Below are positions 16,292-24,480 of a stretch of DNA of 39,319 nucleotides, piece by piece. Source of the stretch: Deltaproteobacteria bacterium (GTDB taxonomy: Bacteria > Desulfobacterota > GWC2-55-46); the NCBI GenBank assembly GCA_016234855.1, contig JACRNO010000040.1, positions 1 to 39,319 of the forward strand, in the 5' to 3' direction. A program made the position numbers and the translations under genes. The notes under the pieces are model-generated. The model was given only the letters and a program-made list of their open reading frames with translations, was not told the DNA's origin and searched no databases. Positions within the stretch are counted from its first letter, which is position 1; the number at the start of each line of letters is the position of its first letter.

Positions 16292-17612
16292 GGTGATAGA
16301 GGCGCTTGCGGCGCATCTGCGGGGCAGGGCCGGGTCCTATGAGATATTCTTCTCGTCGGACGCCGGTCTCGGCGTGGAGGCGAAAGACGGCTGCGTGGAC
16401 GCGCTGAAGGTGCGCTCCGGCCGCGGCGTGGGCCTTCGCACCATTACGGGCAACAGGCTCGGCTTCGGTTTTTCAAGCGTCCTTACCGGCCCGGCGCTTC
16501 GCGAGCTTGCGGACAAGACCGTGGCCGGCAGCATCGAGGCGTCCGAGGACGGGTTTCTGGCCTTCCCGGCGCCAGGGGCCGTTCCCGCCCCAATCGAAGG
16601 TCTGCTCGACGATAAGGCCACCGGCGTATCGGAAGAGGATAAGATTGCCTCGGCCTTGGCCATAGAGGCCGCGGCCATGGCGTATGACCCGCGTATAAAG
16701 AGGGTCAGGAAGGCCTCCTACGGTGAAACGCTCAGCTCAAGGCGCGTGGTCAATTCAAACGGCGTCGATTCCAGGCACAGCGCCACGTATTTTTCAGGCA
16801 GCGTCACGGCCGTTGCCGAAGACGGCGAGTCGCAGATGGGCTGGGAGATGGCCGCCTCGCATCTGCGTTCCGGTATGGACTTCGCCGCTATCGGCGCGGG
16901 CGCAGCGAAGAACGCCGTCAGGATGCTCGGCGCAAGAAAGCCCGCCTCTATGAAGTGTCCGGCCATCATCGAAAACGTCGTTGTTACGGAACTGCTTGAG
17001 ACGCTTGCAGGGTCGTTTCTGGCCGATAACGTCTCCAAGGGCAAGTCCATGCTCGCGGGAAAGCTCGGCGTAAAGGTCGCGTCAGGCGCCGTGAGCATCG
17101 TCGATAACGGCGTGATGCCCGGCGGCTGGGCCTCTTCGGCCTGCGACGGCGAGGGTGTGCCAAAGGGCGTAAACGTCCTGCTGGACAAGGGCGTGTGCGC
17201 CGGGTACCTATACGACACATACTGGGCCGCCCGCGCAGGGACGGCCTCTACCGGGTCGAGCGTCCGTTCGAGTTTCAAGGGCATGGCCGCGCTCGGTTTT
17301 TCGAACCTTTTTATGAAGGCGGGCGAAAAAGACCTCTCCGCGCTCCTGCAGGAGATGGGCACAGGGCTCTATATCACCGAGTTGCTTGGCGCGCATACGA
17401 TGAATCCGGTCAACGGCGACTTCTCCGTCGGCGCGGCCGGCATCCGGGTGGAAGGCGGCGCCTTTGCCTATCCTGTAAGGGGGATGGCGGTATCCGGCAA
17501 TCTCCTTGAGCTCTTCTCAAAGGTGGCGGCCTGTGCCTCTGACTTGCGTTTTCTCGGCTCGGTCGGCGCGCCGAGCATATTAATCGAAGAGATGGAGGCG
17601 AGCGGGTCGTGA
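16254..17612 (+). CDS. pmbA: TldD/PmbA family protein, PmbA (TldE)-type
   Basis: The 452-residue product belongs to the TldD/PmbA family, whose two paralogues form a heterodimeric metalloprotease. PmbA-type features seen are the N-terminal VEAKDGCVDALKVRSGRGVGLRTITG, the SSRRVVNSNGVDSRHSAT strand region, VVTELLETLAGSFLADNVSKGKS and the late TGLYITELLGAHTMNPVNGDFSVGAAG. I see no HExxxH zinc motif, which is what separates PmbA/TldE from TldD. The GTG start lies inside the 3' end of argA and the stop overlaps the next start (GTGA), so translation is coupled across all three genes. No tldD is in the window. Confidence 0.88.
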   Translation: MKKDAPEKNSGDRVIEALAAHLRGRAGSYEIFFSSDAGLGVEAKDGCVDALKVRSGRGVGLRTITGNRLGFGFSSVLTGPALRELADKTVAGSIEASEDGFLAFPAPGAVPAPIEGLLDDKATGVSEEDKIASALAIEAAAMAYDPRIKRVRKASYGETLSSRRVVNSNGVDSRHSATYFSGSVTAVAEDGESQMGWEMAASHLRSGMDFAAIGAGAAKNAVRMLGARKPASMKCPAIIENVVVTELLETLAGSFLADNVSKGKSMLAGKLGVKVASGAVSIVDNGVMPGGWASSACDGEGVPKGVNVLLDKGVCAGYLYDTYWAARAGTASTGSSVRSSFKGMAALGFSNLFMKAGEKDLSALLQEMGTGLYITELLGAHTMNPVNGDFSVGAAGIRVEGGAFAYPVRGMAVSGNLLELFSKVAACASDLRFLGSVGAPSILIEEMEASGS

Positions 17613-18286
17613 CGGACGCAAATGAGCTTCTGGCCAGGGAGGCCGAGGATATACTATCGCGCAACCCGTTTTTCAAGGGGTTGGAGCCGTTCTATTTGCG
17701 CGACTTCATCGCCAAGGCCGAAAAACGGTCTTATCCTCCCCGCACGCAGATAATCTCCGAGGGCGACCCGGGCGATTCCATATACTTTATCCTGTCCGGC
17801 AAGGCCGTGGTCACGCTCTACGGCGAGGAGGGCAGGGAAATCGTGGTCGCCGTGCTCAAGGAAGGCGATATCTTCGGAGAGATGTCCATAATAGACGATC
17901 TGCCGCGCTCGGCCAACGTAGAGTCGACGACCCCACTGGACTGCATGGTGCTTACGAAGACGGCCTTTCTCGAGTATCTTTCCCGGCATCATAAGGTATA
18001 TATGAGGTTTTTCGCGTATCTCACGGCACGTCTGCGCGAGGCGACGCGCAAGATTGGCGGGCTTGCGCTCCTGGACGTCTGCGGCAGAATTGCCCATACG
18101 CTCATCGGCATGAGCAAGACGAGCGGCGCATTAAGAGAGAAGATAGTCTCCATAGAGAGGCCGACGCACGAGGAACTGGCCGCCATGATAGGCTCTTCGC
18201 GCGAGGTCGTAAGCCGAGCCTTGAAGAAGATGAGCGTCGAAGGTTACATAAAGATAGAAAAAAAGAGGATACTTCTTTATAGATAG
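17609..18286 (+). CDS. Crp/Fnr-family transcription regulator
   Basis: A 225-residue regulator with a cyclic-nucleotide-binding beta-barrel (about residues 20-140, with ISEGDPGDSIYFILSGKAVV and GDIFGEMSIIDDLPRSANVES), a dimerisation helix and a C-terminal winged helix. The effector-pocket segment FGEMSIIDDLPRSANV is close to the cAMP-type phosphate cassette. The recognition helix GSSREVVSRALKKM carries R198, E199 and R203 with the same spacing as the DNA-reading R-E-R of E. coli CRP, so TGTGA half-sites are predicted. No N-terminal cysteine cluster is present, so it is not an oxygen-sensing FNR. A TGTGA-N6-TCAC site lies three bases after the stop. Confidence 0.9.
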   Translation: MTDANELLAREAEDILSRNPFFKGLEPFYLRDFIAKAEKRSYPPRTQIISEGDPGDSIYFILSGKAVVTLYGEEGREIVVAVLKEGDIFGEMSIIDDLPRSANVESTTPLDCMVLTKTAFLEYLSRHHKVYMRFFAYLTARLREATRKIGGLALLDVCGRIAHTLIGMSKTSGALREKIVSIERPTHEELAAMIGSSREVVSRALKKMSVEGYIKIEKKRILLYR

Positions 18287-18288
18287 CG

Positions 18289-18304
18289 TGTGACTTATGT
18301 CACC
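18289..18304. promoter_or_regulatory. CRP-like operator
   Basis: TGTGA-CTTATG-TCACC. The core GTGAC-TTAT-GTCAC is a perfect palindrome and fits the CRP consensus TGTGA-N6-TCACA with one mismatch. It lies directly after the gene of a regulator whose recognition helix is predicted to read TGTGA, and 61 bp before the sigma-28-like promoter. Confidence 0.5.
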
Positions 18305-18365
18305 GAACGCCGCTTGCGGCCGTGGTATCACATAGTTGGTGAAGGGTTGGCAGCGTCGAAGGGGG

Positions 18366-18392
18366 TAAAGTTTTAAGCCTTAAGGCCGATAA
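18366..18392 (+). promoter_or_regulatory. Sigma-28 (FliA) promoter, exact consensus
   Basis: TAAAGTTT (18366-18373), 11-base spacer, GCCGATAA (18385-18392). All 16 defined bases of the enterobacterial FliA consensus TAAAGTTT-N11-GCCGATAA match. A transcript would start near 18398-18400. The next protein gene begins 470 bp downstream, and no flagellar gene is in the window, so the target is probably a non-coding or leader RNA. Confidence 0.6.
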
Positions 18393-18397
18393 AGATT

Positions 18398-18664
18398 ATG
18401 TATGTGGTATTATTGACGGCGCACCGGTTGCGTCTTTCGGCAAGCGTCCAAAATGCTTGACATTTTACGCTTGCTGTGCTACAAACTACTAACCGTAGAA
18501 AAGGATTGCCGTAGTTTGCAGGCCCGGGTGAGGGTCGTAATTTTTATGGCAATACAGGTCGTTCCCGCAATATCAAGGTCTTAAAGACGTCTGTCAGCGG
18601 CCTTTGATACATATAAGCAGTCCTGATATAACGCTCATCCGGCCGTATAGGCATGCGCCAGGAC
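18398..18664 (+). ncRNA. Candidate structured RNA downstream of the sigma-28 site
   Basis: There is no convincing reading frame here, only a 20-codon one without ribosome site. Four successive stem-loops can be drawn: (1) GCAAGCGT at 18440-18447 with ACGCTTGC at 18467-18474, continuing as AAAATG/CATTTT around a five-base loop, 14 pairs in all with a CC bulge; (2) CAAACTAC 18482-18489 with GTAGTTTG 18511-18518; (3) TATCAAGG 18571-18578 with CCTTTGATA 18601-18609, one bulge; (4) GTCCTG 18620-18625 with CAGGAC 18659-18664. The region does not fit a known riboswitch or RNA family that I can recognise. No T-run terminator is visible, so the 3' end is arbitrary; it may instead be a long leader of the M23 gene. 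Confidence 0.35.
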
Positions 18665-18684
18665 GTACGCGTTTTGATTTCGAC

Positions 18685-18700
18685 GGGCATGGTTCTTGCC
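18685..18700 (+). promoter_or_regulatory. Sigma-54-like promoter upstream of the M23 gene
   Basis: GGGCATG-GTTC-TTGCC has the invariant GG and GC separated by ten bases, and shares GGCATG-N4-TTGC with the stronger site at 32713. It is 163 bp upstream of the M23 peptidase start. The first and last consensus bases are off, so this is tentative. Confidence 0.35.
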
Positions 18701-18862
18701 TGATACATCATGCAATATAGGCTTTAGACCGCGAGGTTTGCAGTTACTTTTGAGCCGCATAATCCGTGCAACCGTTTTTGGGGATGCGTCTGCTCGGACG
18801 GCAATCGCAGTTTTTCGCAGGGCGCGCGTCTTTGGATGGCGGCATTGGAAAGGGGGTTGTAA

Positions 18863-19804
18863 TTGAACAAGAAACCGGACAACCGTTTCGTCACGCTCTT
18901 TCTTCTGACGAATGACGGTTCAAAGTCAAGACAGTGGAAGGCCACCGTCAAGCAGCTCAAGACAGGCGGCGGCATAGCGCTGGCCTTTGCGCTGATACTG
19001 GCATTCGTGGTGGTGGACTATTCGAGGCTTAAATACAATACCTCGGAGCTCTATAGTCTCAGGAAGGAGAATACCGGACAGCGCATCGAGCTCCAGAGTT
19101 TCGCCGCGAAGATCCGCGAACTGGAGGGCAAGGTCGCAAGCCTCAGCGTATTTGACAGAAAGCTTCGCATAATAGCCAATATCGAGAGTACAAAGACCAT
19201 TAACTCCGCAAAGGGAGATCAGATGGTCGGCGGCGTCGGCGGCGGCGTCTCTCCCGACGACGAAGGGTTTTTGTTGAGCACCAGGGCGAAGACCACGGAG
19301 CTTGTCTCGCGCATGCATGAAGACCTGAAGCAGCTCGAGACCAGCGCAAACAACCAGGAGCGCAGTTTCAGCGAGCTTGCCGGCGAACTCCAGAAGAAGT
19401 CGTCCTACCTTGCGTCCATGCCGTCGATATGGCCGGTGCGCGGCTGGGTGACGTCGGGCTTCGGCGATAGGACCTCTCCGTTCACCGGTTTTAACCAGAT
19501 GCACAATGGTATCGACATAGCAAACCGCATCGGCACGCCGATACTCGCCACTGCCAACGGTATCGTCGTTCAGGCCGGCAGGGACGATGGTCTTGGCAAG
19601 ATGGTGGCCGTCTCTCACGGTTACGGCATCAAGACGATATACGGCCACATGTCCGAGATATACGTCAGGGCCGGGCAGAGGGTCTCGCGCGGCGATAAGA
19701 TAGGCGCCATGGGCAACACCGGACACTCTACGGGCTCGCACCTCCACTATCAGGTCTCTATAGACGGCGTGACCGTAAACCCGTCGAAGTACATATTGAA
19801 CTGA
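18863..19804 (+). CDS. M23-family peptidoglycan endopeptidase or divisome/envelope activator
   Basis: A 313-residue envelope protein: a short basic cytoplasmic N-terminus, one membrane helix (about 33-50, ALAFALILAFVVVDYSR), a coiled-coil stretch (about 55-190) and a C-terminal LytM/M23 domain. Zinc-ligand motifs are intact: H214xxxD218 in MHNGIDIAN and H293xH295 in SGSHLHYQV, so it should be an active endopeptidase rather than a degenerate NlpD/EnvC-type activator. The TTG start has AAGGGGG six bases upstream. It is probably a single-gene unit: a long regulatory gap precedes it and a strong terminator follows. Confidence 0.9.
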   Translation: MNKKPDNRFVTLFLLTNDGSKSRQWKATVKQLKTGGGIALAFALILAFVVVDYSRLKYNTSELYSLRKENTGQRIELQSFAAKIRELEGKVASLSVFDRKLRIIANIESTKTINSAKGDQMVGGVGGGVSPDDEGFLLSTRAKTTELVSRMHEDLKQLETSANNQERSFSELAGELQKKSSYLASMPSIWPVRGWVTSGFGDRTSPFTGFNQMHNGIDIANRIGTPILATANGIVVQAGRDDGLGKMVAVSHGYGIKTIYGHMSEIYVRAGQRVSRGDKIGAMGNTGHSTGSHLHYQVSIDGVTVNPSKYILN

Positions 19805-19869
19805 ACCTGGCGCGCCCGTTGGGTGCGGCCGCGCCTTGTGTCGTTAAAGCCGGTTTCCTTATGATTTAA

Positions 19870-19902
19870 AACCCCGCCTATGATATGGCGGGGTTTTTTT
19901 TA
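19870..19902 (+). terminator. Rho-independent terminator after the M23 gene
   Basis: CCCCGCC (19872-19878), eight-base loop, GGCGGGG (19887-19893) and then nine T. A textbook terminator. The remaining bases to 20092 hold no clear feature besides the secA ribosome site. Confidence 0.92.
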
Positions 19903-20092
19903 TTCTTCATGTGCCGCAGACGGCCTCTTTTTTTATTGAAACTTACCTTCCAAAGTGGAATTATGTTAAAGGGTGTGGTAGCATATCAAATTGCATTTAC
20001 GCGGGTTGTGTGCCGCGCTCAGGGTCTTTTGTCGGTGTGATATTGCGGCGCGTCGTCTATCCCGTACGCGTAATCAAACTAAAGGGTGAGAG

Positions 20093-22819
20093 ATGTTTAC
20101 GAGTATACTAAAGAAGGTCTTTGGCAGCAGAAACGAGCGCGAGATAAAGCGCATCATGCCCATCGTCGAGCGCATCACCTCGCATGAGCCTGAAATGCAG
20201 GCGCTTCGCGACGAGGATTTTCCCGGACTCACCCGGGGCTTTAAAGAGGCGCTTGCAGGGGGCAAGGATATAAATGACATCCTGCCGGAGGCGTTTGCGG
20301 CGGTGCGCGAGGTCGCATGGCGAAGGCTCCGCATGCGCCACTTCGACGTCCAGCTCATAGGCGGAATCGTCCTGCACGAGGGCAAGATTGCCGAGATGAG
20401 GACGGGCGAGGGCAAGACGCTCGTAGCGACACTGCCGGTCTATCTCAATGCGCTCACGGGCAAGGGCGTTCATCTTGTCACGGTCAACGATTATCTGGCG
20501 CGCAGGGACTCGCGCTGGATGAGCGCCGTCTACCATGCCCTCGGTCTCTCGGTTGGCGTCATACAGCACGAGTCGTCCTTCATCTACGACCCCCACTACG
20601 TGCCAGAGGACGAGGCCTACATACACCTGCGTCCGGTCTCGCGCAGGGAGGCGTATCATGCCGACATAACCTACGGCACCAACAACGAATACGGGTTTGA
20701 CTATCTGCGCGACAACATGAAGTTTTCCATTGAAGAGTGCGTCCAGCGCGACCTTCACTACGCGATAGTCGACGAGGTGGACTCCATCCTCATCGACGAG
20801 GCGCGCACCCCGCTCATCATCTCAGGCCCTACGGAGGACTCCACCGACAAGTACTACGTTATCGACAGGATAATGCCGGGCCTTGAGAAGGAGACGCACT
20901 ATACGGTCGACGAGAAGGCGCGCCAGGTGCTCCTTAACGACGAGGGCGTGGAAAAGGTCGAGGAGCTTTTGCAGGTGGGCAACCTCTATGACCCGGCGAA
21001 CATAGAGACGCTGCACCACGTAAATCAGGCCTTGCGCGCCCACGTCCTCTATCATCTTGACGTCGATTACGTGGTCAAGGACGGCCAGGTCGTCATAGTG
21101 GACGAGTTTACCGGCAGGCTCATGGCCGGCAGGCGCTGGAGCGACGGGCTCCATCAGGCCGTCGAGGCGAAAGAGAAGGTCAAGATAGAAAACGAGAACC
21201 AGACGCTCGCCACCGTCACCTTCCAGAACTACTTCAGGATGTACGAGAAGCTTTCGGGCATGACCGGCACGGCCGATACCGAGGCCGCCGAGTTCAACTC
21301 CACGTACAACCTCGACGTCCTGGTCGTTCCGACGAACAAGCCCATGCGCAGGGCCGACCAGACCGACCTCGTCTACAAGACGAAGAAGGAGAAGTTCAAC
21401 GCCGTGCTCGAGGATATTAAAGACCTGACGGCGAAGGGGCGACCGGTGCTCGTCGGCACCATATCCATCGATGACTCCGAGAAACTTGCCCACATACTCA
21501 GGAAGAACGGCGTGCGCCATCATGTCCTTAACGCGAAACAGCACGAGCGCGAGGCCGAGATAGTCGCGCAGGCCGGGCGTCTCGGCGCCGTGACCATCTC
21601 GACCAACATGGCTGGCAGAGGCACCGACATCCTGCTCGGCGGCAACCCGGAGTTCATCGCGGCGGAGGTGGCGGGCAAGGACGATTCGACCAAGGAGTAT
21701 CAGGACGCGCTGCGCGACGCGCGCGAGGTCTGCGAGGACGAGAAACAGCAGGTGCTTGGGCTCGGCGGCCTGCACATCCTCGGCACCGAGCGCCACGAAT
21801 CGAGGCGTATAGACAATCAGTTGCGCGGCCGCGCAGGCAGGCAGGGCGACCCCGGCTCTTCGCGCTTCTATCTCTCGCTCGACGACGACCTGATGAGGAT
21901 ATTCGGCAGCGACAGGATAGCCTCCATCATGGACAGGATAGGCATGGAAGAGGGCGTGCCCATCGAGCACGGCCTCGTCTCGAGGGCCATAGAGAACGCG
22001 CAGAAGAAGGTCGAGTCGCATAACTTCGACATAAGAAAGCACCTGCTTGAATACGACGACGTGATGAACCAGCAAAGGGAGGTCGTCTACGGATACAGGA
22101 AGCAGATACTCTCGCAGGAAGGCCTCCGGGACATGGTGAAGGAGTTCAGCGTCGAGGCCTCGGACGCGCTCGTCTCCTCGTACGTGCCGGACAAGACCCC
22201 TGTTGACGAGTGGGATATCAAGATACTCGGGGACGCCGCGTACAAGCAGTTCGGCGTCGGGCCGATTACCTCGGTGCCGCAGGGCGTGACCACAAAGGAC
22301 GAGTTGGCCGACCGTATCGCGGACGAGGGCTGGAAGCTCTACAGCGATAAGATTGCGATGGTGGGCGACGCGGTCTTCAATCAGTTCGAGCGTATAATCA
22401 TGCTGCACACGCTTGATGCGCTCTGGAAGGACCATCTCCTGACCATGGACCACCTCAAGGGCGGCATCGGTCTTCGCGGCTACGGGCAGAAGAACCCGCT
22501 TCAGGAGTACAAGAAAGAGGGGTTCGACCTCTTCTCCGATATGATTGGACGCTTCAAGAACGAGGTCGTCGAAAGGCTCTTCCGTGTGCAGTTGAGCAGG
22601 GACGAGGAGGCCGGCCAGGTCAGCGCCACCGCGCCTGCGCCCGCGCCCAGGCCCAGGAAGGTCGTCGAGAGCCGCGGCGAGCAGGCCGCCTCCGGTGGCG
22701 AAGAAGAGAAGGGGCATACGGTGGTGCGGCATGGTGACAAGATAGGCCGCAACGACCCGTGCCCGTGCGGAAGCGGCAAGAAGTACAAGAAGTGCTGCGG
22801 GGCTGAGAAGGGGGAGTAA
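20093..22819 (+). CDS. secA: Preprotein translocase ATPase SecA
   Basis: The motor ATPase that drives unfolded preproteins through SecYEG. The 908-residue product has the N-terminal helicase-like domain with Walker A GEGKT at 105-109 and the DEVD box at 227-230 ([21 protein letters not shown]). It continues with the preprotein cross-linking domain, [18 protein letters not shown] and [21 protein letters not shown] in the second motor domain, the helical scaffold around [29 protein letters not shown], and a C-terminal zinc SEC-C motif [13 protein letters not shown] at 890-902 that binds SecB or ribosomes. The ATG has AAGGGTGAGAG upstream. Length and domains are complete. Confidence 0.98.
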   Translation: MFTSILKKVFGSRNEREIKRIMPIVERITSHEPEMQALRDEDFPGLTRGFKEALAGGKDINDILPEAFAAVREVAWRRLRMRHFDVQLIGGIVLHEGKIAEMRTGEGKTLVATLPVYLNALTGKGVHLVTVNDYLARRDSRWMSAVYHALGLSVGVIQHESSFIYDPHYVPEDEAYIHLRPVSRREAYHADITYGTNNEYGFDYLRDNMKFSIEECVQRDLHYAIVDEVDSILIDEARTPLIISGPTEDSTDKYYVIDRIMPGLEKETHYTVDEKARQVLLNDEGVEKVEELLQVGNLYDPANIETLHHVNQALRAHVLYHLDVDYVVKDGQVVIVDEFTGRLMAGRRWSDGLHQAVEAKEKVKIENENQTLATVTFQNYFRMYEKLSGMTGTADTEAAEFNSTYNLDVLVVPTNKPMRRADQTDLVYKTKKEKFNAVLEDIKDLTAKGRPVLVGTISIDDSEKLAHILRKNGVRHHVLNAKQHEREAEIVAQAGRLGAVTISTNMAGRGTDILLGGNPEFIAAEVAGKDDSTKEYQDALRDAREVCEDEKQQVLGLGGLHILGTERHESRRIDNQLRGRAGRQGDPGSSRFYLSLDDDLMRIFGSDRIASIMDRIGMEEGVPIEHGLVSRAIENAQKKVESHNFDIRKHLLEYDDVMNQQREVVYGYRKQILSQEGLRDMVKEFSVEASDALVSSYVPDKTPVDEWDIKILGDAAYKQFGVGPITSVPQGVTTKDELADRIADEGWKLYSDKIAMVGDAVFNQFERIIMLHTLDALWKDHLLTMDHLKGGIGLRGYGQKNPLQEYKKEGFDLFSDMIGRFKNEVVERLFRVQLSRDEEAGQVSATAPAPAPRPRKVVESRGEQAASGGEEEKGHTVVRHGDKIGRNDPCPCGSGKKYKKCCGAEKGE

Positions 22820-22820
22820 C

Positions 22821-22931
22821 TCCCCCCCCCCTTTTTGAAAAAGGCGCCAAAGACATAACGTTAGCGCACAAGGGGGCGGGGGGGATTTAAAAGCTCCCCC
22901 TCTTTTTAAAGAGGGGGTCGGGGGGAGTTAA
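22821..22931. repeat. Polypurine hairpin repeats after secA, split by one 29-bp unit
   Basis: A run of C, CTTTTTGAAAAA and then (after the insert) GGGGGCGGGGGGG form one interrupted hairpin. An intact relative, CCCCCTCTTTTTAAAGAGGGGG, follows directly at 22895-22920. Confidence 0.75.
22843..22871 (+). repeat. 29-bp hairpin unit, locus D (single unit)
   Basis: One unit, GGCGCCAAAG...AGCGCACAA, between the A run and the G run of a polypurine hairpin, the same insertion point as at locus B. Confidence 0.85.
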
Positions 22932-22947
22932 TGAGCAGGAGGATACC

Positions 22948-23154
22948 ATGAAGACATTCGACTACACGGTCGTGATATGGAAAGAGAAAGAAGGCTATGT
23001 GTCCAAGTGCACAGAGCTTGGGGTGGCCAGTTGCGGAGAGACCATAGCCGAGGCATCTGAAAACCTCAAAGAAGCAGTCGCGCTTTATCTTGAGAACGCG
23101 GAGGCGTTAGGGTTGCTTGAGGACGTGGAGAATAACGCGCATGTCTGGCAATAA
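22948..23154 (+). CDS. HicB-like antitoxin fold protein
   Basis: 68 residues with the HicB/UPF0150 pattern: FDYTVVIWKEKEGYVSKCTELGVASCGETIAEASENLKEAVALYLENAE, a ferredoxin-like partial RNase H fold found in type II antitoxins. It ends without a DNA-binding domain. No HicA gene adjoins it; the next two genes are a different antitoxin/RelE pair. AGGAGG ribosome site upstream. Its stop TAA overlaps the ATG of an upstream in-frame start of the next gene. It may be an extra antitoxin in the operon or a remnant of a HicAB system. Confidence 0.7.
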   Translation: MKTFDYTVVIWKEKEGYVSKCTELGVASCGETIAEASENLKEAVALYLENAEALGLLEDVENNAHVWQ

Positions 23155-23168
23155 TGCGAGGTGATACA

Positions 23169-23381
23169 ATGTTAAAAACAGAGGCGAGGGCAGAGGTCTT
23201 CTGGACGGCGTTCAAGTCTTTGCCGAAAAAGGAGAGAGAGGCGGTAGTTGAGCGGCTTCTGAAGGACAGGGAATTTGTAGAGGATTTGATAGATACCGTT
23301 GTCTTCGAGGAAAGGGCCAAAGAGCCGTCGCGCAGTCTGGACGAGTATCTTGCGGGACGAAGGGCAAAAAAGGGCTGTTGA
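23169..23381 (+). CDS. Putative antitoxin of a RelE-type module
   Basis: A small charged protein (70 residues) with a helical KKEREAVVERLLKDREFVEDLIDTVVFEERAKEPSRSLDEYLAGRR core, typical in size and composition of the antitoxins paired with RelE/ParE toxins. Position is the main evidence: its TGA stop overlaps the ATG of the RelE gene by one base (TGATG). The ATG at 23169 has GAGGTGAT five bases upstream; an in-frame ATG at 23154 would add five residues. It would bind the toxin and repress the operon. Confidence 0.7.
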   Translation: MLKTEARAEVFWTAFKSLPKKEREAVVERLLKDREFVEDLIDTVVFEERAKEPSRSLDEYLAGRRAKKGC

Positions 23382-23638
23382 TGGCTTATACCGTCAATAT
23401 AAAGAGGTCTGCTGAAAAGGAACTCTCGCGCCTGTCGGAAGTAATGCACGACAGGGTCATAAAATCCCTGCTGTCCTTAAAGCACAATCCGGTTCCCTCA
23501 GGTGCCAGAAAACTGCATGGACGCGATGGGTATAGGTTGAGAGTCGGCGATTATCGGATACTTTATCAAGTCTATGATTTGGAACGGCGGATAGAAGTGG
23601 TCTCTATCGCTCATCGCAAGGATGTTTATCGTTTGTAA
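23381..23638 (+). CDS. RelE/ParE-family toxin
   Basis: 85 residues with the RelE fold pattern: YTVNIKRSAEKELSRLSEVMHDRVIKSLLSLKHNP, the central GARKLHGRDGYRLRVGDYRILYQV and a final VVSIAHRKDVYR. The GYRLRVGDYRILY strand with conserved R and the final HRKDVY are characteristic of mRNA-cleaving RelE toxins that act in the ribosome A site. It follows its putative antitoxin with a one-base overlap. All expected conserved residues appear present, so the toxin may be functional. Confidence 0.88.
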   Translation: MAYTVNIKRSAEKELSRLSEVMHDRVIKSLLSLKHNPVPSGARKLHGRDGYRLRVGDYRILYQVYDLERRIEVVSIAHRKDVYRL

Positions 23639-23762
23639 GAGGCGGAATGCGATCCCTTAAAATGAAGATGACAAGCCTTGTAGTGTGACAAGGCAAGATT
23701 TACCAATGTATATTGAAGGCACTATCTATTAAGTTAATTTATATCCGATAAGGAGAACACCT

Positions 23763-24379
23763 GTGCCTACGAAATGCCATCATATAGCTTTAGATGCCGC
23801 AGACTTTAAGACTGCTGTTGACGCACTTACCCCACGCCAGGCTATTGCATTTTCATTGATATCACTGATTCCACAAAAATGAAGGAGAAAGGATTGGGCT
23901 ACTGGATTGCCCTGATACATAATTGTTTTGCCAATTGCGAATCATTTCTTTATTCATTTAGCCCTATCAAAAGCATCGGAGACGAATTGATGTTTTTTAT
24001 TGAGGAGTCCGACCTCTTGGATTCCAGTTTTACTCCATTGCAGATTTATGATGCATTGTGGCAAATTGCTACGGATAAGACTTCAATCTTTCCTGAAGTC
24101 AAGATTGGAGCTACATATTGTAAGAATGTTTATCCCATTACCTTTATCAAAAACAACCGCGACTACTATGGGCTAGGCATTGATTTGGCGGCTCGTCTGA
24201 AAGCGTTGGCTAAGCCGAAACAAGTTATCGTTGATTCCATGTTCTATGATAAAATCATGTCGGATTACAATGGAATTGGCAATAAAAATGATTTTCTAAG
24301 TGTGAGGAATATGACTGGGCCTGAGAAGCAACCTATCAAAGGGATCGCACAGGATGTCACCTTCTACAGATGTTCTTAA
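23763..24379 (+). pseudogene. Class III nucleotide-cyclase-like domain protein, frameshifted near its start
   Basis: The main frame gives IFIDITDSTKMKEK (first metal Asp), KSIGDELMFFIEESD (second, GD motif) and DYYGLGIDLAARLKALAKPKQVIVDS, the usual C-terminal element of adenylate/guanylate cyclase homology domains. In the last motif the common Asn before AARL is Asp, so activity is doubtful. In that frame a TGA lies at 23819-23821 and the only ATG (23879) falls after the first catalytic Asp. A GTG at 23763 has an excellent AAGGAG site seven bases upstream and reads MPTKCHHIALDAADFKTAVDALTPR before running into a stop at 23878; a -1 shift around 23835-23850 would join the two. Base composition is clearly more AT-rich than that of the neighbours, suggesting transfer. 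Confidence 0.6.
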
Positions 24380-24480
24380 ATGTAGCGGGGGGCTAGCTTG
24401 CCCATTCTTACATGAGACGTCAACCGGCATTTTGGTGGCGCAGCCCACCCTACTAAATTACATTTGGAAGTGATGAGCTT

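Noticed and set aside
18457-18485. Sigma-70 promoter TTGACA-N17-TACAAA
   Set aside because: The -10 matches only four of six bases and the -35 lies in the loop and arm of the strong hairpin 18440-18474, so it may be incidental; kept only as a possibility.
18475-18545. Cyclic-di-GMP (GEMM) riboswitch suggested by nearby purine-rich motifs
   Set aside because: The conserved GEMM core sequences are not present in the right order.
18672-18862. tmRNA start suggested by TTTCGACGGG
   Set aside because: No tag reading frame, no T-loop GGTTCGA and no pairing 3' end before the M23 gene.
20822-22732. 636-codon minus-strand reading frame opposite secA
   Set aside because: It is the antisense shadow of secA, with no plausible ribosome site or domain.
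23826-23850. Programmed -1 frameshift signal in the cyclase-like gene
   Set aside because: No X-XXY-YYZ heptamer in the right phase and no clear stimulatory hairpin was found; decay or sequencing error is simpler.
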